Part shown: positions 22,947 to 34,010 of the stretch, in pieces
How positions within the stretch are numbered: position 1 is the stretch's first letter
How the letters are laid out: every line of letters begins with the position of its first letter
Assembly (NCBI GenBank): GCA_033239525.1
Contig: BSYO01000014.1
Span: forward strand, 4,940,536 to 5,004,535
Direction of reading: 5' to 3'
DNA: 64,000 bases
Source: Nepenthes gracilis
Lineage: Eukaryota > Streptophyta > Magnoliopsida > Caryophyllales > Nepenthaceae
The notes under the pieces: model-generated
Told to the model about the DNA's origin: nothing
What the model saw: only the letters and a program-made list of their open reading frames with translations
The model's database searches: none
Made by a program: the position numbers and the translations under genes

Positions 22947-23979
22947 GTTGGGCCCTAGTATAAAGGCCCATGAAAGCAAGGCCCAAACGGAAGGCCCAGA
23001 AATACTCCCGCAGGCCAAGGAAATCGAACGGCCTGAGAGGCCCAAAGTAGAGGCCAATGGCCCAAAGATCAAGACCACAGAGAAGCCCAAGAAGTCCCGT
23101 CCGCTCATAAGGAAGCTCGAGGACAACGCTAGCGATACCTAAGCGCATGGACACAGAAAAGACCGAGAACCCTAGAAGCCCTGCTGAATCTCAAAATCGC
23201 CCGAGAGGCCAAGAAGAGGCTCCCGGACTTTTCCCAAAAGATTCTCCAAGAACAGCCTCCTCCTACGAGTTTGCGAACTCACGAGGAGCTCCACTCAGGG
23301 ACGAGGACTATCCATGCTCGGCCAAGGGTACCAGCTAAGCGATTTCGCCGATTCTCGAGGAAACCTGCAACCACCGCCAGACTCCATCTAAACAGAGCAC
23401 GCCTGGTCAAATCAAGACTGACGTTTAGACCCTGCTTGACTAACACACCTAGGCTTACCAGCGGCGCTAGCCGCGTGCCTTCCCGCGCACGTCAGCAGCA
23501 TTAATGAGGCCAGTGGGACACTGCACAGCTTCTAGGCCATTTGATGGCTGCCACGCGTCTCCTCCCCAACGGCCTGGTCTTCCCTATAAATACCCAGCGA
23601 AGTCCCTCTCTAAATGGACTGGATTCTCTTTCCCCAAAATTGGCTCCACAAAGAAGGCAAAAGGCCCACTTCCTTTCAGCCCTGAACCTCTCTCTTCCCT
23701 GCGAAACAGAACAGAAGAGTGGTAAAGCCTTCTAACAAGCGATCCCCCCTAAAAAAGAGATACAAATCAACAGTCAAGGAAGGGATTAACCCCAACCCTT
23801 ATACTTTATAAAGATTTCAACCCAAATAGTGAAGCATTTTCAAGGCTCTGAGCCTCGTGGTTTTTCCTCCCCGTTCAAGAGGAGGTTTTCCACGTAAAAG
23901 ATTCGGTCTCAATCTTTCTCTCGTGTTCAACACCTCATACATTTGTGTTGCCTGGACCCTGCGGATCCAGAACACAACA
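22947..23979 (+). repeat. 5' LTR of the Gypsy element
   Basis: Begins TGTTGGGCCC and ends close to ccagaacacaaca just before the primer site. It contains ccctataaataccc (TATA box near 23584) about 350 bases before the end. It pairs with 30419-31455 nearly throughout, for example gaaatactcccgc at 23001 and 30465. Confidence 0.85.
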
Positions 23980-23997
23980 TTGGCGCCGACTGTTGGA
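23980..23997 (+). promoter_or_regulatory. Primer binding site (tRNA-Asp type)
   Basis: TTGGCGCCGACTGTTGG directly follows the 5' LTR. TGGCGCC matches the 3' end of plant tRNA-Asp, the usual primer of this Gypsy group. Confidence 0.75.
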
Positions 23998-24057
23998 AGG
24001 AAAATCGACTGAAAGCTCGTAGCTTCCTACCCTTCTACAACAACCATCGCCCTAAAG

Positions 24058-24927
24058 ATGATCAGCAGACAAGACAGTATGTCCACCCGGGAAGAGGAGC
24101 GCTACGACAGGTGCCTCCCATCGGGTGGCAGAGTGAGTGGCGGCCCCGATACTAGCATGCGTAAGCTAGTGTAGAAGGTGGACAGCCTCATAAGAGCCGT
24201 CCGTACCCTCCGAGAGAAGGTGGATGAGCAATCTAGGGGCCCGCACCCCGAAAGCCGGCGTCCAGCAGCACCTCAGAGGCAACACTAGGCGCAGACTCCT
24301 GGCAAGTTGAGGGACTACCTTAACAGAAAAAAGTCTATGAGCCAAGCCCCGACGAAGAAAGGGCTCAAAAGGCTCTGGAAGACGGTCTTCGGGCCCAAAA
24401 TCGACGAAACGAGTCAGCCGGGAGGACGAGAAGACCCCCTGCCCCAGAGGACAGGGGAACGAAAAAGAAGGGCGAGCGCCTAGCGGAAGACCCAAGGGCC
24501 GTCCGGGCAAGAAGAGCCCGAACGGATGGTCCTTGGAGGTGACGGGCCCTCGGGCTCACTTACTCTCACCGACTCCCTCACCAACATCCTGAGGCAGATC
24601 AGGGACGAGGAGTTCCTAAGATGGCCCAAGGCGTTGAAAAACCCAGAGGGGGGCGACCAGTGGGAGTACTGCCATTACCACTGCAGCCGTGGCCATGACA
24701 CCGAGGGCTGCCGGAAGCTCCAGACGAAAATCGAGCGGCTCGCAATGGAGAGCTATCTCGACTGCTTCTTGCCACGACCCGGGCGTACCCGGTCGCGCAG
24801 CTCAAAGGGCAACGCCATAATGGGCGCGGAGCACGCCCGACCACCCGCTGGGGGCGCCAATACCGGCGAGGCCAGCCCCAAACGTAGCTGTCGCAAGGAC
24901 CAAGGAGACGGCAGAAGAGGAGCATGA
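24058..24927 (+). pseudogene. Gypsy gag remnant lacking the capsid core
   Basis: Open in one frame from an ATG at 24058 but broken by several stops (the first after MRKLV near 24172). The N-terminal coiled-coil-like part (KVDSLIRAVRTLREKVDEQS) is followed almost at once by the C-terminal signature ILRQIRDEEFLRWPKALKNP and the knuckle-like YCHYHCSRGHDTEGCRKL (about 24667-24720), then SYLDCFLP. In a full plant Gypsy gag some 200 residues of capsid sequence lie between these parts; they are missing. Without capsid and pol this copy could move only with help. Confidence 0.8.
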
Positions 24928-26499
24928 AGGCCCAAGCGCGCGGATTGGTAAAAAAGAAAAAAAAAAGAGAAAAGGCCCTGGAGGCCGCTCAATGTAAAAC
25001 TTGTACATCAATGAAAACATCCTTTCATTACGCCTATTCTGAAGTATTCTCATGCTCCCTCACCAACGATGAAGCAACTCGCAGCACAAACAAAAAACTC
25101 GGCCGCGAAGCCAATCGGCCCCAACGGTCGGACCCCAATGGTTAGGCAACAAAAATTCGGCTGTGACCAAGCGGTCCTAGAGGCCGGGCCCCAGAGGTCA
25201 AAACTCAAAAACTCGGCTGTGACCAAGCGGTCCCTGAGGCAGGGCAACAAAAATAAAGCCAAATGGTTAAAAGCTAGAAGTCCCTAAGAGGATCACATAC
25301 CCAGACCCAATAAGTTAAAGGGTCAAGCACCTTAAAGTGGTCACGCACTCAAATCTAAAGGGTTAGGTGCAGAACATCACGGCGCAAAAAGAAAGAGAAA
25401 AAAGAGACACGCCCATACAAACAAGACAAAAGAAACGTTCGAAGCTCTGATGCAAAGAGGACAAGTCTTATTCATAAAAATGAATTTGTATACAAGTGTA
25501 ACAAAATAAGAAAAGAAACAACGATTAAGGAGCGCCTCGCCTCCTCCCGAGCCTCCTGGGCTCCTGAAGATTCCGCCTGGTCCACCGGAACTGGCTCCTC
25601 GGGCGTAAGAGGTTCACCATCAGGCCCTACCTGAGGAGGTCCAGGGAAAGGCCTATCAGCAACGCCGTATAAGTCTTCTACGCTCAAGGCACTGGCGTTC
25701 CTAGGATTAAGGACGGCTACAAGAAATTGCGGACGGACTAGTCGCGCCACCCGGCGGCACATACGAATGCCGTCCAGAACTTGCCCTCCAACACTGGAGC
25801 CATCTCAGCAATCTGCACAGACGTCCTCAACCTCTCTTCCTGGCGAAGGATCCAATCCTGAAGGAGGCCCTGCCGAAGCCGCAGAAGCTTGACAGTGTCC
25901 GCCAAAGAAGCAATCTTCTCCTTAGCTTCAGCCAGCTCCGCTTCCGCTCATTGTGCGGCCTCATGGGCGGCCCTCGAAGACCCCATTTTCAGACGGGATT
26001 AGGCGATCACCCCACTAGTCCACTAAGGCCCCTGATCAGGGCTTGGAGCTACAGCAGAAATGTTCGTCAAAATACGAACAGATGGGAACAAGGCAGGAAA
26101 GAAAACTGAGGATTACCTTAGAAACGAGAAGATCGTCCCCCGTGCCACACTCCCTACGGATCTCGGACCGAAGACCGCTCCTAGGCCCCGCAGCGCCACC
26201 TCGAGACACTGCACTCGGCCGGGCTATAAAGGCACCGGTGAGCCGCTCAAAATCAGCATCCCAAAAATCCCTGACGATCGTCGCCTTCAACCATAGTAGG
26301 GCGCCAGAAGGATCGAGGGGCATGAGCTCATCGACACTTAGGTCCTCGACTTCCACCACCTCTCGGACCGTTTTAGCCATCATCCCCCTCTCAGAGTCCA
26401 CCATGAATCCCCCGCCTCCTATGTCCTTAGAAGGGTGATCAATTCTGTCCGAGACGTTACCAGGCAAATTAGCAGGAGCTCCAAGGACGGGATCATCAC

Positions 26500-26910
26500 C
26501 GGGGTCGAATATCCGAAAGCTCCATAGTCTGAACAAGCACCCCCACGGATGCAGCGGGAAGATTAGCAGTGAAAGTGAAGCCGAGACCATCAGATCCCGA
26601 GGACCCCGGAAGAGAGACTCCAGTCCTCGGCCTCTTAATTAGAGGAACGTCATCATCATCGTCGTCACAGGGGGGCTGGACGTCTGGAAGCTCCACCATC
26701 TGAACAATTGCCTCTGAGGGCTCTGCAAGATTAGCAGTGAAAGTGAAGGCGAGACCTCTAGATCCCGAGAACTCAGGCAAAGACCTAGTCCTCATCCTCT
26801 TAATCAGAGGAGCAGCCACGTCATCATCGCTCAGATCATCGATGTTGAAATCATCATCATCATCACTGGAAGAAGGCTCAGCGCCGGCCACTGAGAGTCC
26901 CGAGCTCTCG
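26500..26910 (-). repeat. Tandem acidic repeat in the antisense gene
   Basis: Two coding repeats of about 58 codons. Each has a run of five or six Asp, then PLIKR-RT, then a Ser-Leu-Pro stretch, then GL-FTFTANL and (V/M)EL-D(V/I)-P. At DNA level the gcagtgaaagtgaag word recurs at 26566 and 26734, about 168 bp apart. The repeat suggests a duplicated nuclear-signal-like module. Confidence 0.7.
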
Positions 26911-27315
26911 GCGAGGATGGCTTCGCCCAGGCGGACAACGGGACCCCCGATCCTCAGTGTCCCAGCTCTGCTCCCCAGTCCCTCCTTGGACTTCACGGAA
27001 GAAGCTGTGCTAGAAGCCTCATCCAGCGGTCCCCACTTGGCTTCCTTGAATTTCTCAGGAGACAGCTAGATGTTGCGCTTGTTCAGATGAAAGGTCCACA
27101 GGTTGGCCAGCACCAAGTCCGTGTACAACTTCACATTCTCCCTGTCATCCCTCGAAGGGTTAGAGCTATAGTGGCAAGCCACCTTCCCCCACTTAAAAGG
27201 GATGGCCCAGTGCTCGTGGACGCCAAGGAAGAAAAAATTATCCTTCCACTGCTTCGTGGAGTCCGGGTTACCTTCGCACAACAAAGAAAATTCGGGGCGG
27301 GGAGTCATTACAATC

Positions 27316-29604
27316 CTTTTTTTTTTGGTAAGTAAGTGAGTAATTTGGATTAATGGGAGAAAAAATTTACAAATAATGATTTATTTTTAAGTGTTGTTCC
27401 GACTTGGGAATAAACCATATTCGCTAGGGCATGCCCCGAGCACAACGCATGAAACCAACAGAAAAACAAAATTGCTGGTATTCATGCAACACAAACAAAC
27501 CACTCTAAAATCAATAAAGTGGTTCCAAAACAAAAAAAAAAACATGCCATTCCAAGGCATTCCATACAGATCCAAAGACACGAAGGAGATTTTCCACCTT
27601 CATCATTCCATGAAAAGTGAGAGGGACATTCTATGCTAATTTACATCAGCAGTTTGCCATTTCATCACCGCAATCGGAAATCTACCCTAATCCACCATCA
27701 AGATTCCGCGCACAAATCCTCACTATCACAGGAGCATGGCATAAGCCAAACTTCAAAGGAACAGAGAGGAAACATCAGCCAAGGTCCATTGAGCCAAAAT
27801 TTACTTTCATCAAAGAGGCGGCATTTGCAACAGCTTCTGCATTAACGCATCACAGCACCACATTCTACACTCTACAATCTGCAACTCGATAGCTACGGGT
27901 GATTCAGGCAAAACCATGGGCAGCATGGATCAAGAGGATGCAGACCGGTCAACTAAAAATTTAGCATCACAGATCACATCCCATCATCAATGCCAGCCCA
28001 AACCAGCAAAGCAGCCTCCAGACCACAACCAAAACCGGCTAACCAAGCATCTGCTTCAATACATCACAGCCAAAAATCAAGAACAGCATAGCAGCTGGTA
28101 CTAAGAAGCACCATAGCTCCTCGCAGCCTATAAATTCCTTTCAGCAAGATTACCGCACCAAAGACCACAAAACATAGCATGCCTCGGGAGCATACAAGAG
28201 GATCCATTGATACAAGAAAACATCAAGGGAAAAAGCTCCGGCCCAAATCGCACGAGAACAAGATATGCCACTGGCCGTCCAACAATAGGGCCAAACAGGT
28301 CTAACAAAAGGCCCCGAGAAAAAAAAATGCGGTGAAAACACAAAGAAGACAACTTGCAAGATACTACATATCCACAAGATGCAACAACAAAATCAGACAG
28401 CCCGCCACAATCCAAGATTGGTAACCAAAGGCCGAGTTAGCGAGTATGTACAGAGGCAACAAATGGATCAACCAGCATCAAAGACCTCATACAACGAACA
28501 CTGCCTTCAACTCCAAGGGCTAAGCCACATCATATTCAAGAAGAACAAATTTGGCAATCCAAACAAAGAAACCAATGGCGAAAGGGCAAAATTAGCCCAA
28601 CATGCCGCATCCAAACTCATTACTCGATGTGACCACAAAGTTGTCAATCAAACTAATCTCCCTAAAGGGGCGACTTACAGAGGATCTTCACCGCAAAGAA
28701 AGGGTCACTAGCAATCAGAATAAGTCCACCGGATGCCTCCTCGACCACATCCGTAAGGCCCCTAAGCTAGCACTAGACGGGTAACCCCGGCCGCCCAAAG
28801 GGGAGGAAGCACATTGGCTAAGGATCCTCAAAGCCATCAACTCGACAGACATGAGTGCTGCAACTAAAGGCGACTTGTAAAATTTCAACGAACTACAAAT
28901 AAGTGCAACCGCCAAATGAATGCAAGATCAATGCTCGCAAACATAAGAGGCGAGAAAGGCACAACCACCGACTTTGACAACAAACGTGAGAACTCAAAGA
29001 ACCGAATCTCAAAGCGACACCTCAATCCAAGAAAGATGAAGGATCTCACCACAACAGAGGGATAGAAGCAACTAGCCAAATCCTCGGCCAGTTCTTCGTA
29101 ACCCCGCTAATAAGTACCAATCCGTAGCCGCACGGGGTCCCCAACCCATACAACAGAGTGAACACACAGTAGCGGAACATCGTGAGCTGGAAAGAGACAT
29201 TCGATGCGCTGTGTCCATCGAAAGATGAGAGCCAACAAATGCTACGAGATAACATCAAAATCGAAAAGGCAAGAAGCACTAAAATCCCAGCCATACCTTA
29301 GCGCACACCAAGGGGAGAACCGAGAAGAAGGAAGGATAGTCCAGAGAGAGCTATCGAGCCTCGGAGGAGTCGTTCTTAACGGCGGAGGAGGGGGCTTGAC
29401 CGAAGTTCACAGCCCACCGACGAAGCCTCGAGAGGCGCTGACGAAACCAGATCTAGGATCCGGAAGGAAGAAAGCAGGAGGCGGAAGACGGATGCAACTG
29501 GCAAGGGGCGCAACCAGAGATCGGCCCGGGCTTTGGCCCGACGCCGCCGGCAGAGGAGGAGCACCGAGACGCGTTGATCTTGAATAGTCACTTGGCGCTT
29601 CCTC
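27316..29604 (-). mobile_element. Element J: ORF-less LINE-family element, 2.3 kb
   Basis: Flanked by a perfect 16 bp duplication, gggagtcattacaatc (27300-27315 and 29605-29620). On the minus strand it begins gaggaagcgcc, has a GC-rich leader rich in cctcctc and gccggcg, then a non-coding body, and ends with the family tail (hairpin 27380-27414, cttacttaccaaaa). No reverse transcriptase or ORF1 homology is visible in any frame. It interrupts the antisense gene of the Gypsy element. The long perfect duplication says it is younger than its host. Confidence 0.9.
27380..27414 (-). promoter_or_regulatory. Element J 3' tail hairpin
   Basis: Minus-strand arms ttattcccaagt and acttaaaaataa pair around cggaacaac, with G-U pairs. 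It is preceded by ctcggggcatgcccta, the conserved upstream word of type II tails. Confidence 0.7.
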
Positions 29605-30418
29605 GGGAGTCATTACAATCTAGTCAAGGTTCTATGTAAAGCGGAACATCACTTGACTGTAAAGAGCATTCAAGAGCTTCTTGTGACACCGAAGAAAACG
29701 CACAAGGACACCGGATACCTCACCGCATTTGGCTGAAGCTTGGCGAGAGGCACCCCGAGTGCCCTCATAATGTCGTAGAGCTCCTCCGCGATGGGAAACC
29801 GTAGCCCGCCTTTGAGGTGGACTTCGTAAACGGTAATGAAGCCATCCTGAGGGTACAATGCCCTATCGTGTGACTCCGAATCATCATGGTCAGAGACTCG
29901 GGATTCGATATCGAGCTCGAATCTCCGTGAGTTTGTCGAGCGCCACCGTGAGGCAATCTCTCTCACCCCAGGCGCCATGAACGCCGAAAAACAAAAATGA
30001 AGAAGAAACTCGAACGAAGAAAGAGCGAAAGACTTCAACACTCAGAGGAGAAAACGAAAAAGCAGGCGCGAAGATAGAAAATCGGAGCAAGGAGGCGTTT
30101 AAATAAACCCTGGAGTGCAAAAGGCGCACTCATTACCCTTGCCACGCATCGACCAGCCATTCGTTTTAGAAGGATGATGGCCTTTCCTTCTCAGGCGCTT
30201 GTTAGCACAACACATCAACCGGATACTGCATTTAATGCTCCACAGGGAAGCGAAGCGGCGGCGGCGAAAAAGCCACGGACCCAGAAGAGGTCCTGGGGCC
30301 ACCTCCCATCAAGCTCAACACAGTACCCGCCACAAGGACGCACGTGCTCGGGCGTTCGACTCCTTTAGCGGACCAGTGACTTCATACTAAACGGCCGAGA
30401 ACTTCGGGCCCTTTGGCA

Positions 30419-31455
30419 TGGGGGGCTATACATGAAAGCAAGACCCAAACGGAAGGCCCAGAAATACTCCCGCGGGCCAAGAAAATCGGACGGCTAGAGA
30501 GGCCCAAAGTAGAGGCCAATGGCCCAAAGACCAAGACCACAGAGAAGCCCAAGAAGTCCCGTCCGCTCATAAGGAAGCTCGAGAATAACGCCAGCGATAC
30601 CTAAGCGCATGGACACGGAAAAGACCGAGAACTCTAGAAGCCCTGCTAAATCTCAAAATCGCCCGAGAGGCCAAGAAGAGGCTCCCAGACTTTCCCCAGA
30701 AGATCCTCCAAGAACAGCCTCCTCCTACGAGTCCGCGAACTCACGAGGAGCTCTACTCAGGGACGAGGACTATCCTATGCTCGGCCAAGGATACGCTAAG
30801 CGATTTCGCCTAATTCCCAAGGAAACCCGCAACTACCGCGGACTGCCTAAACAGAGCACGCCCGGTCAAATCAAGATTGACGTTTAGACCCGCTGATCGA
30901 CACACCTAGGCCTACCAATGGCGCTAGCCGCGTGCCGCCCCGCGCACGTCAAGAACATTAATGAGGCCAGTGGGACACTGCACAACTTCTGGGCCATCCG
31001 ATGGCTGCCACGCGTCTCCTCCTTAACGGCCTGGTCTTCCCTATAAATATCCAGCAAAGTCCCTCTCTAAAGGGACTGGATTCTCTTTCCCCAAAATTGG
31101 CTCCACAAAGAAGGCAAAATACCCACTTCCTTTCGGCCCTGAACCTCTCTCTTCCCTGCGAAACAGAACAGAAGAGTGGTAAAGCCTTCTAACGAGCGAT
31201 CCCCCCTAAAAAAGAGATGCAAATCAACAGACAAGGAAGGGATTAACCCAAACACTTATACTTTGTAAAGACTTCAACCCAAATAGTGAAGCATTTTTAA
31301 GGCCCTGAGCCTTGTGGTTTTTCCTCCCCGTTTAAGAGAAGGTTTTCCACGTAAAAGATCCGGTCTCAATCTTCTTCTCGTGTTCAACACCTCATACATT
31401 TGTGTTGCCTGGAAACCACGGATCCGACTGGATCTCGCGAATCCAGAATGCAAAA
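30419..31455 (+). repeat. 3' LTR of the Gypsy element
   Basis: Homologous to 22947-23979 from catgaaagca onward. The first 14 bases are uncertain: the polypurine-like ggcatggggggct merges with the LTR start, so the border lies between 30419 and 30433. TATA box ccctataaatatcc near 31040. It ends ccagaatgcaaaa before gaatt. Confidence 0.8.
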
Positions 31456-31460
31456 GAATT

Positions 31461-32163
31461 GTTACATATAAAGTTTTGTAATAAAATAGCTCACCTAATT
31501 CTCAAGAAGTGATAAAAAATATGTTTAATATTATTTAATTAAATAATTGACTCAACAATCCCTATTTTAAAGAAACCCTCCACTTCAACCGGTAACCTTT
31601 TACAAAAACTTCACATGAGATAATTAAATCAAGTATTTTACAAAGATTTTGAATAGCTTTCTACAATTCAAATTTTATTTGTTTCACTTTTTTTTTCTGA
31701 TATAGATAATCAAATAACTTTCAATTATGATTCTTACGTTCGGATTATTTATTTAATATATAAAGAAAAACTTGAAATATGTAATCATAGAACTCTCATA
31801 TCTACTATTTTAAACTAAAATCCTAAATATTGGCAGAACATATGAAAATATATTATTGGTCTCCATGGATAATATAATGTTGCACTCACGGTAGAAAGAT
31901 CCAATGGAATCTTTCTCCTTCAAGTGGGTGATTGAATTTAGATTATTTTGTTTTCCATTTTCAACTTTTTTCAATTTTTATCCTCAGCTTTTTCTGCCTG
32001 TGTGCTTCACAAAGAGGGCCCAATTAGAGTGGGAGGGTTTTAATTGCATAAAATTAGAGCGCTAATAAATATTTATTTACGTTAATTTTAACGGCTATTG
32101 AGAGATCTTTATGAGAAACTACTAACCACTCAAAAGAAGGTTTTTTAGCATGATTCCAATTTG
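31461..32163. other. Spacer or intron of the MutS2-like fragment
   Basis: AT-rich, no coding signal and no repeat recognised. Confidence 0.5.
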
Positions 32164-32606
32164 AGGTACAGAAAGTGGCAACAAATATCTGAAATTGCTT
32201 CTATGACACGTTCGGTTCTTTACAAGAAAATGCAACAACATTGTGTATCAGTAGTTAAGCCTTCTCAACCCGTGAAAGCAGGCAACAGCCACCATTTAAT
32301 AATAGCAAACTGCTAATGTTTTGAAACACTTAGACTATAGATATTCTGTTGCAACTAAGACGACATATTTCAGGAAAGACATCGAAAACCAGTCTAGTAG
32401 GCATGCGTCATATTAGCTAGTGAAGTACAAATCAATTTTGTTTTTTTCAGTAACTTTTATACTAAAATGCAGAGATTCCAACCATGCTTCCCAAGGTTGG
32501 TGATACTATGTATGTTGTTTCTTTTAAAACTAAGGTTACATTTGTTAAGGTCGAACCGTCCAAGGATGAGATAGTAGTTCAAGCAGGTAAATTGAAGCCT
32601 AAGTAG

Positions 32607-33892
32607 AAAATGAATAATGTTAAATTTTGACGGATAATAATGGTGCATATATGGTAATGGATAATTTACTTCAATTTCATGCATGTTTTTGGATATATAA
32701 AAACAATCACTACTTCCTCTATTAGTTGTTGACTTTCTTTTATGAGTTCTTGTTATGTTGTTCTGAAATCTATTCAAGAGGTTAAATTCCTCAATGAGGT
32801 TGATAATAAATGCTTGTTAATGGAATCCCTGCAAGCTGAATGCACCATTACCAAATCGTGCCTCCTGTAATGCTTTGGAGGGGGCTGCCACCATTAAAAT
32901 GTTTCCTTTTTTTCTTAAAATTTGGGCTAAGATCCTATGCCCATTACCTGGTATTCAAAAGAGCAAATAGGCTTTTTAAAAACTATTCTTAGGTTTCTTA
33001 CTAAACTTGCAGATTAGTTTATTCAATATAGTTGCAAATGTAGGCTTAGACTGCACATGGACCAAAGCGTATTGTTAAGCTTCCGTCTATTTTATTTTTT
33101 GGCTAGTATTTTATCTTTTCTTTGGATAAATTTTGTGTGGACAAATAAAATATCATAGTTTTAAATGTTTTAAACTGATGTAACGTTAGCCATAATTATA
33201 TATCGTTTATATTCACATTCTAAAATTAAAAAAAAAAAAATGTCTTAATGAAAGATTGTCCATATTAGCAATTCGGCAGGCACTGAGCGAATTCCATGTC
33301 CATTATTCTTCTTCTGTTTTTATTTTATAAAATCATCACTTTATATTGGAGTTTTCTTTAGAAAATTTTTATGCCACCATTTAAATTTCTAAACAAAGAA
33401 ATAAAATAAAATAAATTGTGCGGGGAGAAAATAAATGAGGAAAAAAGATGTACATGTTGTATTTCTTTGCCCATTGGTTGTCGCATTTGTACAACCACTC
33501 ACAAGTACTGTTATCATTTCAGGAGCTTTTTTATAAATAAAAAAATTTATATATTAAAAAAAAATTTTATAAATCGTCAGATAAGATAAAGATTATAAAT
33601 AATAAAAAAATAACAGCTCGACTTATATCATGATGAATTAGATCAAAGTATAAAACTGTTGGAAGAGTTACTATGAAACAATTAGGTCTCATCCTAGGGC
33701 ACTTAGATGTGCATAGCTTATTCGAATACATTGAAAATTTTGCTCGGTGACTTGAGTTGGGTCTAAGACTATCTCACCACTTAACATGACTTTGTTTCTC
33801 ATTTGACATGCACCATAACAAATAAACAACCATAACAAATATTAACATGAAATCTATTGAAGCTTAATTTCTCCCCCTTACTTGGAAACTAA
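32607..33892. other. AT-rich spacer
   Basis: No coding region recognised. The Smr domain expected after the MutS2-like exons was looked for and not seen. Confidence 0.5.
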
Positions 33893-33967
33893 CATCGACG
33901 AATAGTTTTTTTTTTTTTTTTTTGTAAGTAAGCAAAGTGTATTAAAGTAAAAAAAACTATAAAATCT

Positions 33968-34010
33968 GTATTCTAACTCAAAGTATTTTTTTAATTTAAA
34001 GTTAGAATAA
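33968..34010 (-). promoter_or_regulatory. Element K 3' tail hairpin
   Basis: Plus-strand reading: gtattctaactcaaagt, a T-rich loop, then atttaaagttagaata. Pairing is kept through most of the stem although the loop-proximal bases have decayed. Followed by agggcatacctcgagc, the upstream word of type II tails in reverse. Confidence 0.65.

Larger units (their letters stand above)
25500..29978 (-). pseudogene. Antisense gene of the Gypsy element (gypsy-type transposase-like, PF04195-like)
   Basis: Reads against the LTR direction. Exon one (29978 to about 29715) has FITVYEVHLKGGLRFPI, then IMRALGVPLAKLQPNA, the pattern of the family called putative gypsy-type transposase. A likely intron (gtgaggtatcc to cttgactag, 29714-29621) follows. 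The next exon is cut by LINE-family element J and continues at 27315-27066 with STKQWKDNFFFLGV. Then come an acidic repeat region (26996-26496), a segment with VVEVEDLSVDELMPLDPSG (about 26330) and a coiled coil (ELAEAKEKIASLADTVKLLR, about 25920). Stops at 27066 and near 25950 also break it. Function of this family is unknown; genes on the antisense strand of plant Gypsy elements are known. Confidence 0.7.
22947..31455 (+). mobile_element. Non-autonomous Ty3/Gypsy LTR element (gag-only type)
   Basis: Two LTRs of about 1.03 kb enclose an interior with a tRNA-Asp-type primer site and a gag remnant but no protease, reverse transcriptase or integrase. Flanks are caatt (22942-22946) and gaatt (31456-31460), a 5 bp duplication with one change. 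The interior also holds a gene on the opposite strand. A LINE-family element (27316-29604) is nested inside; without it the element is about 6.2 kb. The layout fits what have been called TR-GAG or LARD elements in plants, which depend on an autonomous partner. LTRs differ at several percent of sites, so it is not recent. Confidence 0.85.
20875..32606 (+). pseudogene. MutS2-like gene fragment, exons split by a Gypsy element
   Basis: Three exon-like pieces lie in the order expected of plant MutS2 homologues. (1) 20875-20981: VGDSNRINTTERLGLP, KVILENAREGYGGASAEINE, with an acceptor cactag and donor GAG-gtaaac. (2) 32164-32316: RYRKWQQISEIASMTRSVLY with a Lys/Gln-rich continuation and a stop at 32314-32316. 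(3) 32473-32606: PKVGDTMYVVSFKTKVTFVK, then DEIVVQAGKLK, after atgcag, ending at TAG 32604-32606. These correspond to the end of the ATPase domain, the coiled clamp region and the KOW-like segment. Neither the catalytic Walker region nor the C-terminal Smr nuclease domain is visible. The Gypsy element 22947-31455 sits between pieces 1 and 2. MutS2 proteins normally suppress recombination; this copy is not functional. Confidence 0.7.
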
